A stretch of DNA of 64,000 nt, taken from the NCBI RefSeq assembly GCF_049532965.1, contig NZ_CP186694.1, positions 3,410,001-3,474,000 on the forward strand, in the 5' to 3' direction. The first letter of the stretch is position 1. Each line of letters opens with the position of its first letter. The notes beneath the pieces were generated by a model. That model searched no databases. It was not told the DNA's origin and saw only the letters and a program-made list of their open reading frames with translations. The translations under genes and the position numbers were made by a program. Positions 51,921 to 61,337 of this stretch are shown here, piece by piece. The stretch is from Roseateles sp049532965 (GTDB lineage Bacteria; Pseudomonadota; Gammaproteobacteria; Burkholderiales; Burkholderiaceae_C).

Positions 51921-52115
51921 ACTCTCGAACGGGCGCGCCGTCGCGGCTGGGAGTGGTCGATGGGTGGCGGATGTCGCGGGGACCATGAGGCCAGAACATG
52001 ACAGAGGTTTCCAATGCAGTTGAGGGACCCGGTGAGTCCCCCCGCCGGGCTGTTTGTCATGGCGGAAAACCGTTGCTCCCGACAGACCGGCCCGCAGGGC
52101 AGCCGGCCTTGACGG
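51921..52115. other. Gap with potential RNA structure downstream of matB
   Basis: No gene. The segment 51997-52061 is bounded by the inverted pair CATGACA/TGTCATG and contains an inner hairpin GGGAC-CCGGTGA-GTCCC; it may be a terminator-like or regulatory RNA structure, or part of a repeated element. Confidence 0.35.
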
Positions 52116-52373
52116 ATGACTGACGCGCGAGAAGCACGTGACAACGCCGCCTGCCCACGCTGCGGCGGCGGTTTCCATTGCGGCGCGGACGAGGGCTGGT
52201 GCGCCTGCTTCGGCACGCGGCTGGGCGAGGGCCTGAAGCGCGAACTGGCCGAGCGCTGGCCGGACCGTTGCCTGTGCCTGCGGTGCCTGTCGGAGCTGGC
52301 GCGCGACGACCCCGACAGCCACGTGCCCGCGTCCCCGAAAAACCCTCCCGATCCCCCGCTGTTGGACGGTTGA
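52116..52373 (+). CDS. Cysteine-rich CWC-type protein
   Basis: 85 residues. Nine cysteines, with ACPRCGGGFHCGADEGWCAC at the N-terminus and CLCLRCLSEL further on; the CPxC...C...CWC-like pattern is that of the cysteine-rich CWC family, presumed zinc proteins of unknown role. It lies 21 bases upstream of the diguanylate cyclase gene and is probably cotranscribed with it, a common arrangement in Burkholderiales. Confidence 0.85.
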   Translation: MTDAREARDNAACPRCGGGFHCGADEGWCACFGTRLGEGLKRELAERWPDRCLCLRCLSELARDDPDSHVPASPKNPPDPPLLDG

Positions 52374-52394
52374 GGCGGACAGGCGACGGCCACA

Positions 52395-54398
52395 ATGCGC
52401 CCAATGCCTGTCACTTCCTTCACGCAGTCCGTCGCGCAGTCCGTCGCGGAGCGCCTCCGCGTGCGGCGCCTGCTGGTGTACGGCCCGTTCCTGGCGCTGG
52501 GGCTGGTGCTGGTCGTGCTGTGGGCGCTGGTGGGATGGTTCGCGCTGGTCTATCCGCGCGCGCTGGTCGCGGAACAGCAGCAGGACCTGCACGGCATCGC
52601 GCTCAACGCCGCGCAGGACACCGAGCAGTTGCTGCGCGAGACCGAGAACAACCTGCGCACGCTGGATCTGCTGCTGCTGACGCGGCGCAACGAGCGCCAG
52701 GACCTGGATGCGACGGTGTCGCTGCTGGCGGACTCCTTGCGCGACAACACACGCGGCCTGACCGACGTGATGCTGGCCAGCGGCGACGGCCGGCTGTGGC
52801 GCATTCCGTCGGTGACCGGCGAGCCCTTCGTGGACCTGGGCCGCAAGAGCCTGCTGTCGGAGCTCGGCCGGCCTGGGGGACCCAGTGTCGTGATTGGCGC
52901 CCCGCTGCGCTTGCGGCCTGGCGCTCACCTGGTCATTCCGATGGCGACACGCTTGAGCGCCCCGACCGGGCCGTTCACCGCGACGGTCGGCTTCATCGAT
53001 TTCGACACGCTGCTGGGCGAGTACCGGGCGCGCGCGATGCGCGCCGGCATGGCCGTGCTGCTGGAGCGCGACGATGGCATCGCGATGGCGCGTTGGCCGG
53101 AGAGCGCGGGGCTGGTGGGAACGAATCTGCGTCAATTGCCGGGCGGCACCCTGTTGCCGCCCAGGCCGCCGGCGAGCGGGCAGTTCATCGTCGCCCGCAG
53201 TCCCGTCGACGGGCGGGAGCGGATCGTGTCGTACCGGGTGCTGCAGGACTACCCGATGCGGCTGTACGTGTCCCTGGAGCGGGACCGCCTGCTGGGCGGC
53301 TACCTGAAGCAGCGGCGTGCGGTGGTGGGCTTCTCGGTGCTGGTCAGCGGCATCGCGGTCGGGCTGATGGCGTGGTTCACGCGGCTTCAGCAGCGGGTTC
53401 GCACGCGCGAGCTTGAACATGAGCGCGCCGAGACGGCCGCCCGGCGCGAGCGGGAACGCAGCCAGGCGGTGATGAGCGCGATGGCCCAGAGCGTCAACGT
53501 CATGATGCTGGCGGTCGACATCGACGAGCGGGTGCTGTTCTGCAACAAGGCCTTCGAGCGCCGCTTCGACATCGCGGAGCGCTCCTGGCAGGGCCGTCAT
53601 GCGTCGGAGGTCTTCGATCACCTCTACCCGGCGGTGCGTCCGCTGATCCAGCATGCGTTCCGGGGCGAGACCAGCATCGTCGAGATGCGCGACGACGACG
53701 GCATCAGCCGCCCGATGCCGCTGGACGGCGACGACCGGGGGGAGACGCGGTATGTGGAGCTGACCTACGCGCCGCTGTTGAACGAGGATGGCACGGTGCT
53801 GGGCGCGTACGGCGTGGCGCGGGATGTCACGGACGTGAAGCAGGAGCAGATGCGCCTGCTGCGTGCCTCCAACACCGACCCGCTCACCGAGTTGCTCAAC
53901 CGCGCCGGCTTCGCCTCGCAGGTCGACGCCGCGCTGCATCGGGCGGCGGGGCGCGATGAGCTGGTGTCGTTGCTCTACCTGGACCTGGATCGCTTCAAGC
54001 CGGTCAACGACGAGCACGGCCACCCGGTGGGGGACGCGCTGCTGAGGGCGGTCGCCGGGCGCCTGCGGCATGCGCTGCGGCCGCAGGATCTGGTGGCGCG
54101 AGTCGGCGGCGACGAGTTCGCGGTCTTCCTGACGCAGGTCGCGAAGCCGGCGGACGCGCAGGTGGTCGCCGACAAGCTGGTGCAGGCGCTGAGCCTGCCG
54201 TTCCGGATCGGTGCGCTGGAGCTGCACATCGGCTGCAGCGTGGGCTTCTGCGTGCAGTGGGCGCGCAGCGCCAGCATCGACGACCTGGTGCTGCAGGCCG
54301 ATGAGCACCTCTACAGCGCCAAGCGCGGAGGACGGGGACGGTCCAGCGGGAGCCTGTGTGAGAAGCGATCAGACACGCGGGCGGAGGACCCGCGGTGA
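52395..54398 (+). CDS. PAS-GGDEF diguanylate cyclase, membrane sensor
   Basis: 667 residues. TM1 about 29-52, an extracytoplasmic Cache-like sensor domain (about 53-310), TM2 about 314-332, a PAS domain (about 360-475, VMMLAVDIDERVLFCNKAFERRF) and a C-terminal GGDEF domain (about 490-645). The active site is canonical (ARVGGDEFAVFL) and an RxxD inhibitory site (RPQD) stands five residues before it, so the enzyme should make c-di-GMP with product feedback. No EAL domain. The start ATG at 52395 is followed by a second Met at codon 4. Confidence 0.93.
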   Translation: MRPMPVTSFTQSVAQSVAERLRVRRLLVYGPFLALGLVLVVLWALVGWFALVYPRALVAEQQQDLHGIALNAAQDTEQLLRETENNLRTLDLLLLTRRNERQDLDATVSLLADSLRDNTRGLTDVMLASGDGRLWRIPSVTGEPFVDLGRKSLLSELGRPGGPSVVIGAPLRLRPGAHLVIPMATRLSAPTGPFTATVGFIDFDTLLGEYRARAMRAGMAVLLERDDGIAMARWPESAGLVGTNLRQLPGGTLLPPRPPASGQFIVARSPVDGRERIVSYRVLQDYPMRLYVSLERDRLLGGYLKQRRAVVGFSVLVSGIAVGLMAWFTRLQQRVRTRELEHERAETAARRERERSQAVMSAMAQSVNVMMLAVDIDERVLFCNKAFERRFDIAERSWQGRHASEVFDHLYPAVRPLIQHAFRGETSIVEMRDDDGISRPMPLDGDDRGETRYVELTYAPLLNEDGTVLGAYGVARDVTDVKQEQMRLLRASNTDPLTELLNRAGFASQVDAALHRAAGRDELVSLLYLDLDRFKPVNDEHGHPVGDALLRAVAGRLRHALRPQDLVARVGGDEFAVFLTQVAKPADAQVVADKLVQALSLPFRIGALELHIGCSVGFCVQWARSASIDDLVLQADEHLYSAKRGGRGRSSGSLCEKRSDTRAEDPR

Positions 54399-54419
54399 TC
54401 GAAGACCCTCACCCTCGAG

Positions 54420-54947
54420 CTACCCCGGCGTCCCTTGCTTGACCCGCAGCAGCGTCATCTGCAGCACCTTGGCATCTGCGCTGGCCCGATGACGGCGCAA
54501 CTGCGCCTCGGCGCGCACCTCCTGCTGCACGGCATTCCACCGGCGGGCCTCCTCCTCGCTCAGCAGCCGCCGCACATCCTCCAGCCGGAAGCGCGGCAGT
54601 TGCCCCGCGCTGTCGAACAGCTTGCTCAGCCAGCTGTAGTCATGGCCCCAGCTGTCGGAATAAACGATCTGCCCCGCCAGCCTGCGATTGAGCTCCTCGG
54701 CCACCCATTCCGGCGGCCGGCCATGCTGCATCAGCAGCTCCCGCGAGATGCCGTGCAGTGCCTGGGCCTGCTCGTCCCAGTGATCCCAGCCGGCCGCCGG
54801 CCGGATCAGCGAGCAGAACGGCACCCCGCCCCCTTCGACAAAGCCGATCTCGATCGGATAGCTGCCACGGCCGAAGCCCGACGCTTCCAGGTCGAGGATG
54901 GTCGGCGCAAGGACCGGCGAAGCGGTGGGCGGAACGGCAACGGTCAT
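54420..54947 (-). CDS. DEDDh-type 3'-5' exonuclease-like protein
   Basis: 175 residues. The N-terminus ILDLEASGFG carries the DxE of exonuclease motif I (D19, E21). LHGISRELL and YSDSWGHDYSWLSKLFD match motif II with Asp, and RRHRASADAK gives the H-x4-D of motif III. This is the DnaQ/RNase T-like fold in a compact form; substrates are probably short nucleic acids. It is convergent with the diguanylate cyclase gene. Confidence 0.8.
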   Translation of the reverse strand: MTVAVPPTASPVLAPTILDLEASGFGRGSYPIEIGFVEGGGVPFCSLIRPAAGWDHWDEQAQALHGISRELLMQHGRPPEWVAEELNRRLAGQIVYSDSWGHDYSWLSKLFDSAGQLPRFRLEDVRRLLSEEEARRWNAVQQEVRAEAQLRRHRASADAKVLQMTLLRVKQGTPG

Positions 54948-55000
54948 GCGCCGGAGTATGCAAGCCGCGCGCCCGGCCCCGGCGGTCGGCCCTCCTCAGT

Positions 55001-56032
55001 TCAGGGGACGGCGGGCGCCGCGGACGAGGCCGGGGGCGTAGGCGTGGGCGAACTGGTCGGCGCCGGCCCCACCGCGTCGCCGTCCCCGCTGTCGCCACGA
55101 TCCCGCCCGTGGCGGCGCTGCAGCGCATGCCAGCCGTCCAGCCCGCCATCCAGCGCCAGCACGCGGGCATGGCCGCGTTGCATCAGCTCATGCGCGCCCT
55201 GGATCGCGGACACCTCGTTGGGGCAGCTGCAGTACAGCACCAGCAGGCGGTCACCGGGCAACTGGTCGGCGAACTCGGGAATGCGCGTCAGCGGAATATT
55301 GAGCGCCCCCGGCAGCGTGCGCGGATCCGCGGCCCGGCCGGCATCGCTGCGCACGTCAATGAACAGCGGCGCCATGTCCTGCTCGACCAGCGCGGCGGCA
55401 TCCTCGACGCTGATCCGCTCGATCTCGCCCTGCAGCCGCGCCATCTTCCGGCGCCGCCGCCAGCGGTTGCCGACCATCAGCAGCAACGCGCCGCCGATGG
55501 CGGCCAAGGCCAGCAGGCCGGCATTGGACAGCGCATCCAGCACGTCCTGGATCTGGTCGCTGAAGACCAGGCCCAGGCCGAGGAAGCACAGCGTCCAGAC
55601 CAGCCCCGCGACCGCGTCATAGGCGACGAAGCGCGTCCAGCCCATGCCGAGCGCCCCGGCCATCGGCGCCGCCACGACCGAGATGCCGGGCAGGAACTTG
55701 GCCGCCAGCAACGAACTGCCGCCCCAGCGGGCGATGAGGCTCTCGCTCTGGCGGACGCAGACGTCCGGAGAGAGCGAGACGCGGCACAGCAGGCGCAGCA
55801 CGCGATGGCCGTAGTTGCGGCCGGCGATGAACCAGAGCGCGTCACCCAGCACGTTGGCCAGCACCGCGGCCACGACCAGCGACAGCGCCGACAGCCGCCC
55901 CGCCGCCGCCAGGCCCCCGGCGACCACCAGCAGCGGCGCGGCCGGCAACGGCGCACCAATGCGCGCGGCCAGCGTCACGAGGAAGACGAGCAGGAAATCG
56001 TGCTGGATGAGCAGGTCGATCAGGGCGCGCAT
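55001..56032 (-). CDS. DedA-family membrane protein fused to rhodanese domain
   Basis: 343 residues from ATG 56032; an ATG three codons upstream (56041) is equally possible. The N-terminal ~200 residues are a DedA/VTT domain with APLPAAPLLVVAGGLAAAG, GDALWFIAGRNYG and AKFLPGISVVAAPMAGALGM. A rhodanese domain follows (about 215-310) with LFIDVRSDAGRAADPRTLPGALNI and the active-site Cys loop LYCSCPNEVSA. The last ~35 residues are Pro/Ser/Thr-rich. DedA proteins are undecaprenyl-phosphate or lipid transporters; DedA-rhodanese fusions are widespread in betaproteobacteria but unexplained. Confidence 0.92.
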   Translation of the reverse strand: MRALIDLLIQHDFLLVFLVTLAARIGAPLPAAPLLVVAGGLAAAGRLSALSLVVAAVLANVLGDALWFIAGRNYGHRVLRLLCRVSLSPDVCVRQSESLIARWGGSSLLAAKFLPGISVVAAPMAGALGMGWTRFVAYDAVAGLVWTLCFLGLGLVFSDQIQDVLDALSNAGLLALAAIGGALLLMVGNRWRRRRKMARLQGEIERISVEDAAALVEQDMAPLFIDVRSDAGRAADPRTLPGALNIPLTRIPEFADQLPGDRLLVLYCSCPNEVSAIQGAHELMQRGHARVLALDGGLDGWHALQRRHGRDRGDSGDGDAVGPAPTSSPTPTPPASSAAPAVP

Positions 56033-56154
56033 GCGGCGCATTGTCGCGGCTGGCGAGGACACCCGATGACGGTGGGGCGATTCGGCGCCCCTCGCCCGCG
56101 CGGCGTCACCGGTCCGTCACCGGTCCGTCACCGCTCCGTCGCCGGCCGCGCCGC

Positions 56155-56844
56155 TCACGAAGCCAGCCGGGGCCGGGCCACAGGCCGCGCGACGAAGGCG
56201 TACTGGACGTACTTCGTCTCTTCCAGCTGGCGCCGGAACAGCCGGTAAGCGATGCGCCGGGGAATGGAGGGCGTGTACCACTGCTCGTTGATGCCCTGGA
56301 CGCTGAGCACCTCATAGCCGCATTCGCCAAACATCCGCACCGCGCTGGCGCGAGTGAAGAAGCGCAGGTGCGTGCGGTCGCGCACGCCGGTCGCCTCATA
56401 GCGGAAATCCCGGTCATGCAGTAGCGGCCAGATCGTCTCGACGTGCAGCAGGTTGGGCAGCGACGCCAGCACCACGCCTCCCGGCGCGAGCAGCGGCGCC
56501 GCATGGATCAGCGCCGCCCAGGGGTCGGGCATGTGCTCGAGCACGTCGTTGAAGACGATGGCCTGGAAGTGGGCCTGCGGCAGCGGCAAGGCCGCATCGA
56601 AGTAGCCCTGCATCACCTGGTCGAGGTGGCGGCTGGCGCGTTCCGCGGCCCCCGGATCCGGCTCGACGCCCCAGACCTCGATGCCTGGACGGACCAGCTT
56701 GACCGCCTCGCCGAAGGCGCCGGTGTTGCAGCCCACGTCGAGCACCCGCCGGCAGTCCTCGGGGAGAAAAGGCAGCATCTCGCGACGGGCGAGATGGGGA
56801 TAGTCGGTGCGAACCAAGGGACTCGCGGAACTGGCAGCCGGCAT
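56155..56844 (-). CDS. SAM-dependent methyltransferase
   Basis: 229 residues from ATG 56844 (MPAASSASPLVRTDYPHLAR). SAM-binding motif I VLDVGCNTGAFGEAVK, the acidic end of beta-2 in VWGVEPDPGAAERA, and VFNDVLEHMPDPWAAL are all of the class I, UbiG/methyltransferase-11/23 type. The C-terminal YTPSIPRRIAYRLFRRQLEETKY and the absence of a large lid resemble the methyltransferases found with cell-surface polysaccharide genes, but no such genes are adjacent. Stand-alone gene. Confidence 0.88.
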   Translation of the reverse strand: MPAASSASPLVRTDYPHLARREMLPFLPEDCRRVLDVGCNTGAFGEAVKLVRPGIEVWGVEPDPGAAERASRHLDQVMQGYFDAALPLPQAHFQAIVFNDVLEHMPDPWAALIHAAPLLAPGGVVLASLPNLLHVETIWPLLHDRDFRYEATGVRDRTHLRFFTRASAVRMFGECGYEVLSVQGINEQWYTPSIPRRIAYRLFRRQLEETKYVQYAFVARPVARPRLAS

Positions 56845-56968
56845 GGAAGCTCCTCGGCCGCGGCATCGACATGCCCCGCGGCGGTGCACGCAGCATAGTC
56901 AGCGTGCACCGCTGGCGGAATCCTGCGCTTTCGGGACAGGGAAGTCCCCAGCGCCTGCCGGCGCCGCG

Positions 56969-58870
56969 TCAGAACGACAGCCAGTTGTCGTCGTCATCGT
57001 CGCCCATCGCCAGCGCCGGTTGCGCGGCGCGCGGGGCCGGAGACGGCGCGGCGACCGGGGCAGCCACCGGAGCGGGCCGCACGACGCGCAAGGCCGGTTG
57101 CGGCGCAGGGCGGCGCACCGGCGAGGTCGTCGTGGCAGCGACGCGGACCGCCGGGCGGCGCGCGGACGCGCTGGCCCCGGCAATGGCGGCATCGGCGATG
57201 GCAGCGCTCGCCAGCGTGCCTGAGCGCCAGGACGACACCGGCGTGCCAGCGGGCACGGGACGGAAGGTGGAAGCGGCCGGCCGCGCGGCCGCCGGCGCGG
57301 GCACCTCGTCGGCGGTGCGGAAGACCGCCACCGCACCGACCATGTCCGCCGCCTGCTGTTTCATGCTGTCGGCGGCGGCCGCGCTTTCCTCGACCAGCGC
57401 CGCGTTCTGCTGCGTGGCGCGGTCCATCTGCGTGACGGCTTCGCCGACCTGCGCGACGCCGGCGCTCTGCTCGATGCTCGCGGCGCTGATCTCGCCGACG
57501 ATGTCCGACACGCGCCGGATCGCGCCGACCACCTCGTTCATCGTCACGCCGGCCCGGTCGACCAGGACGCTGCCCTGTTCCACCCGGGCGACGCTCTCGT
57601 CGATCAACTGCTTGATCTCCTTGGCGGCGCCGGCGGAACGGCTCGCCAGGTTGCGCACCTCGGCGGCCACCACGGCGAAGCCGCGGCCCTGCTCGCCGGC
57701 GCGGGCGGCCTCGACCGCCGCATTCAGCGCCAGCAGGTTGGTCTGGAAGGCGATGCCGTCGATGACGCCGATGATGTCGGCAATGCGCTGGCTGCTGTCA
57801 TTGATGCCACGCATCGTCTCCACCACCTGGCCCACCACCTCGCCGCCCCGCACCGCGACTTCGCTGGCGTTGTGGGCCAGTTGGTTGGCCTGCTGGGCGT
57901 TGTCGGCGTTCTGGCGCACGGTGGCGCTGAGCTCTTCCATCGAGGCGGCGGTTTCCTCCAGGGCCGAGGCCTGTTCCTCCGTACGGACCGACAGGTCGTT
58001 GTTGCCCTGCGCGATCTGGGCGCTGGCCATCGCGATCTGGTCGGCGGAGCCGCGCACCTTGCCGATCAGCGCCAGCAGTTGCGTCTGCATCTGCCCCATG
58101 GAGGCGAGCACGCTTTCGGCGGGCGCCTGGGCGGCCCCCTCGACGGCGCGGAGGTCGCCTCCGGCAATGCGGTGGGCCGCCTGGGCCAGTTGCGCCGGCT
58201 CGGTGCCGAGCGCCTTCATCAGCCGGCGCACGATCAGCCAGCCCAGTCCGGCCGCGACGGCGACCGCGAACGCGCCGATCACGCCCATCCAAAGGCGCTG
58301 CCCCTGGTAGGCGGCATTCGAGGCCACGACGCGGTCGGCGCCTGCCTTGGCGGCGTAATCGCTGTACTCGCCCGTGGCCTTCAGCAGCGCGGTCAGCAGG
58401 GGCTGGCAATCGCGCGCCATCGCCTCCATCGCCTCCTCGCGCTTGCCGGAGGCGGCGAGCCCGGCGATATGGGCGGCGATCGGGCCGTAGCGGGATTCGA
58501 CCTCGACGATGCGCGCAAGCAGCTCACGCTCGCGGGCGCTCGCCTCCGGGGCGGCAGCCACCGCGTCCTGGAGCTTGCGCAGGTGCGTGCCGATGTCGGC
58601 ATGGGCGTGGAGGGTCGCATTCTTCGCCACTTCGATGGCGGCCGGGTCCTTGAGGATGACCATGTCCCGCACGCCGATGGCGCGGCGATTGGCATCGACC
58701 CGCACGTCGACGGCAAGGGCCTCGCGGTCATCGATGCCATGGACGAAATCCGCGAAGCGGGTGTCCGAGGCGGCCAGCGCGCGCAGCGCGACGACGCTGA
58801 CCAGCACCACCGCCACCGCCAGCGCGGCAAAGGCGAACGTCAGTTGCTTCTTGATGGAGAGACCGTTCAT
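56969..58870 (-). CDS. Methyl-accepting chemotaxis protein, Tar-type, with CheR/CheB tether
   Basis: 633 residues. TM1 about 10-30, a four-helix-bundle ligand domain (about 31-195), TM2 about 200-222, HAMP, and the signalling hairpin with EVRNLASRSAGAAKEIKQLI. A long Ala/Pro/Arg-rich linker (about 530-620) leads to the terminal DDDDDNWLSF; the final NWLSF fits the xWxxF pentapeptide that recruits CheR and CheB, so this is probably a high-abundance, adaptation-competent receptor. Ligand unknown. Confidence 0.93.
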   Translation of the reverse strand: MNGLSIKKQLTFAFAALAVAVVLVSVVALRALAASDTRFADFVHGIDDREALAVDVRVDANRRAIGVRDMVILKDPAAIEVAKNATLHAHADIGTHLRKLQDAVAAAPEASARERELLARIVEVESRYGPIAAHIAGLAASGKREEAMEAMARDCQPLLTALLKATGEYSDYAAKAGADRVVASNAAYQGQRLWMGVIGAFAVAVAAGLGWLIVRRLMKALGTEPAQLAQAAHRIAGGDLRAVEGAAQAPAESVLASMGQMQTQLLALIGKVRGSADQIAMASAQIAQGNNDLSVRTEEQASALEETAASMEELSATVRQNADNAQQANQLAHNASEVAVRGGEVVGQVVETMRGINDSSQRIADIIGVIDGIAFQTNLLALNAAVEAARAGEQGRGFAVVAAEVRNLASRSAGAAKEIKQLIDESVARVEQGSVLVDRAGVTMNEVVGAIRRVSDIVGEISAASIEQSAGVAQVGEAVTQMDRATQQNAALVEESAAAADSMKQQAADMVGAVAVFRTADEVPAPAAARPAASTFRPVPAGTPVSSWRSGTLASAAIADAAIAGASASARRPAVRVAATTTSPVRRPAPQPALRVVRPAPVAAPVAAPSPAPRAAQPALAMGDDDDDNWLSF

Positions 58871-59177
58871 GACCTGTGCTTTCGTCGTAGCGCCGGGCGG
58901 CGCGGGCCGGACGATTCAACCGCCCGGGGAATAATGAAAGTGAACGGTTGAAATGCTAATTTCGAAACAGATGTTGCGCTTTTTGCCGCTTACCCTTTTC
59001 GTGACGTAATGGCCGCGGAGGCCACGCTGCCCCCGCGTTTCAGGGAAACCCCCGTGTGACGGGCATCACGCGCCAGGCCGCTCCCGACGGCTTCGGCTGC
59101 CGCGGGTAATCGCCGGTCGGATTAGTGTTTCGGTCGAACTAATATGCGCCTCCCTTCAGCATCGGGAGCATTCGGAC
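58871..59177. promoter_or_regulatory. Divergent control region between chemoreceptor and GH2 gene
   Basis: 307 bases, with an AT-rich core at about 58930-58990. On the minus strand TTAGCA and CATTAT are 17 bases apart (58959-58931), a possible chemoreceptor promoter with four of six matches in each box. On the GH2 side the inverted pair ATTAGT/ACTAAT (59121-59143, 11-base spacer) is 35 bases upstream of the GH2 start and looks like an operator. Confidence 0.4.
59121..59143 (+). promoter_or_regulatory. Operator-like palindrome upstream of the GH2 gene
   Basis: Perfect six-base arms ATTAGT and ACTAAT around GTTTCGGTCGA, in an otherwise GC-rich stretch, immediately upstream of the GH2 start. 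Could bind a repressor of the glycosidase gene; no regulator gene is adjacent. Confidence 0.35.
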
Positions 59178-61337
59178 ATGCGCATGGAGCAAGCGCCCCA
59201 GGGGGAGCGACTTCAGGATCGCAGGCGGGGATGGGTCGGCGCGGTGGTCCCCACTGTGATGGCCGCACTCACGGCGCTGCTGCTCGGCGCCGCCCGGGCC
59301 GAACGGACCAGCACGCCGCTGGACGATGGATGGCGCTTCCTGCGCGCCGACATCGAGCGCGCCAGCGATCCGGCCTTTGAGGACGCGGCCTGGGACCGCG
59401 TCGTGCTCCCGCACACCTGGAACGGCGAGGACGGCGAGCGTGGCGGCGCCTTCTATCGTGGCCCGGCCTGGTATCGGCGCGTGGTGGACCTGCCATCGAG
59501 CGATCAGGTCGGACGGCGGCGGTTCCTCGAGTTCGACGCCGCCACGCTGGCTGCGGATGTCTGGGTCAACGGACGGCACGCCGGCCGGCATGAAGGTGGC
59601 TATGCGCGCTTCCGCGTCGACGTCACGCCACTGCTGCGCCCAGGCCGCAACCTGCTCGCGGTGCGCGTGGACAACAGCGCCCTGCCCCATGTCGCGCCGC
59701 TGGGCGGTGACTTCACGCTCTATGGCGGGCTCATCCGCCCGGTCCGGCTGATCGAGACGGACGAGGTCCACGTCGACCTGCTGGACCATGGCGGCCCTGG
59801 CGTGTTCGTGGACACCGAATCGCTGAGCGCGGACGAGGCCCGGCTGCGGATCCGGGTCCGGTTGCGCAACGACGGCGCGACGGTCGCCCACCCGGCCTTG
59901 AGGCTGACGCTGCGCGATGCGGCCGGGCGGGTGGTGGCTCGGCAGCAGCGCCCGCTTCGGCTCGAGGCGGCCGCCGCGGCCGAGGCGTCCGCGGCCTTGC
60001 GGGTGTCCTCGCCCCGCTTGTGGCAGGGCCTGCGCGATCCCCACCTGTACCGCCTCAGCGTCGAAGTCATGACGGGCGCCCGCGTCGCCGACTCGGTGCG
60101 CTTGCCGGTGGGCCTGCGGCAGATCGCTGTCGATCCCGATCGTGGCCTGCTGCTGAACGGCGAGCCGTACGCATTCCACGGCGTCAACTACTTCCACCCG
60201 GGACGCCCGGGACGCGGCGTGGCGGTCGGCGACGCGGAGATCGACGAGGACCTGCGGCTGCTGATGGACCTCGGCGTCACCGGCCTGCGCCTCGTGCACT
60301 ACCAGCATCCGGAGCGCGTCTACGAGCGCGCCGATGAACTGGGCCTGCTGCTCTGGACCGAGATCCCGTTCAATGCGTCGATGCAGGAGACGACGACCTT
60401 CCGCGACAACCTCGTGACGCAGTTGCGCGAGCTGGTCCGCCAGCACCGCCACCGGCCTTCGGTGGTGGTCTGGGGCGTGGGCAATGAGATCTATCGCTCC
60501 GACGAGCCGGTCCGCGCCTTGCTGGAGGACCTCCACCGGGAGGCCCGTAAGGAAGACCCGTCACGGCCGACCAGCTACGCGCACTGCTGCGCGCCGGACG
60601 ATCACCCGATGGCGCTGCAGACCGACCTGGCGGCCTACAACCGGTATTGGGGCTGGTACGACGGCGAGTTCAGCGACATCGGTCCGTGGCTGGATCGCGT
60701 GCATCGCCAGTTGCCGACCAAGCCGATTGCGCTGAGCGAATACGGCGCGGGCGGCAGCGTGCTGCAACAGGAAGATCCGCCGCGCCGGCCGGAGCCCGGC
60801 GGCCGCTGGCACCCGGAGCAGTACCAGGCGCTGTTCCATGAGGCCTATGCGCGTCAGATCGCGACGCGGCCGTTCCTCTGGGGTCACTTCGTCTGGCTGG
60901 GCTTCGACCATGCCTCGTCGGGCCGGAAAGAAGGGGACGCGCTCGGCATCAATGACAAGGGCCTGGTGACCTATGACCGCCGCTACCTCAAGGACGCCTA
61001 TCACCTGTGGCGCGCGTGGTGGCAGCGCGAGCCGGTGCTGCACCTGGCCAATCGCCGCGCCAGTCCGCGGCCTGCGGGCACGGCGGCGGTGAAGGCCTAC
61101 AGCAATGCGGCGATGCTGACGCTGGAGGTCAACGGCAAGCCGGTCGGCACGGTGCCGGTGATCGACCGCGTCGCGACCTGGCCCGCGGTGACGCTGACGC
61201 CGGGACGCGTCACGCTGCGCGCGCGCGACGAGCGCGGAAACACCGACCGCATCGATTGGGACGTGCTCGAGGCTCGCGATCCGTCCCCCCGCAGCCTGGC
61301 TCACGACGAGCGGCGCTCGACATCGAGCGATCAATAG
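59178..61337 (+). CDS. Secreted glycoside hydrolase family 2 enzyme
   Basis: 719 residues with an N-terminal signal (about 1-42, VVPTVMAALTALLLGAARA). Domain order is that of GH2 enzymes: sugar-binding jelly-roll (about 45-210, WDRVVLPHTWNGEDGER and DVWVNGRHAGRHEGGY), an Ig-like domain, then the TIM barrel (about 325-640). Acid/base Glu is in VVWGVGNEIYRS and the nucleophile Glu in ALSEYGAGG, both canonical. This group has beta-galactosidases, glucuronidases and mannosidases; the exact sugar cannot be read. A C-terminal Ig-like part (AAVKAYSNAAMLTLEVNGKPVG) follows. Its stop overlaps the end of the convergent aldolase-like gene by seven bases. Confidence 0.9.
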   Translation: MRMEQAPQGERLQDRRRGWVGAVVPTVMAALTALLLGAARAERTSTPLDDGWRFLRADIERASDPAFEDAAWDRVVLPHTWNGEDGERGGAFYRGPAWYRRVVDLPSSDQVGRRRFLEFDAATLAADVWVNGRHAGRHEGGYARFRVDVTPLLRPGRNLLAVRVDNSALPHVAPLGGDFTLYGGLIRPVRLIETDEVHVDLLDHGGPGVFVDTESLSADEARLRIRVRLRNDGATVAHPALRLTLRDAAGRVVARQQRPLRLEAAAAAEASAALRVSSPRLWQGLRDPHLYRLSVEVMTGARVADSVRLPVGLRQIAVDPDRGLLLNGEPYAFHGVNYFHPGRPGRGVAVGDAEIDEDLRLLMDLGVTGLRLVHYQHPERVYERADELGLLLWTEIPFNASMQETTTFRDNLVTQLRELVRQHRHRPSVVVWGVGNEIYRSDEPVRALLEDLHREARKEDPSRPTSYAHCCAPDDHPMALQTDLAAYNRYWGWYDGEFSDIGPWLDRVHRQLPTKPIALSEYGAGGSVLQQEDPPRRPEPGGRWHPEQYQALFHEAYARQIATRPFLWGHFVWLGFDHASSGRKEGDALGINDKGLVTYDRRYLKDAYHLWRAWWQREPVLHLANRRASPRPAGTAAVKAYSNAAMLTLEVNGKPVGTVPVIDRVATWPAVTLTPGRVTLRARDERGNTDRIDWDVLEARDPSPRSLAHDERRSTSSDQ

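Noticed and set aside
51687..54308. Minus-strand 873-codon open frame
   Set aside because: Shadow of matB end, CWC gene and diguanylate cyclase; Arg/His/Gln-rich with no fold.
56105..56150. Tandem CCGTCACCGGT units as operator array
   Set aside because: Three imperfect copies of a short GC-rich unit between two minus-strand genes; too little to support a function.
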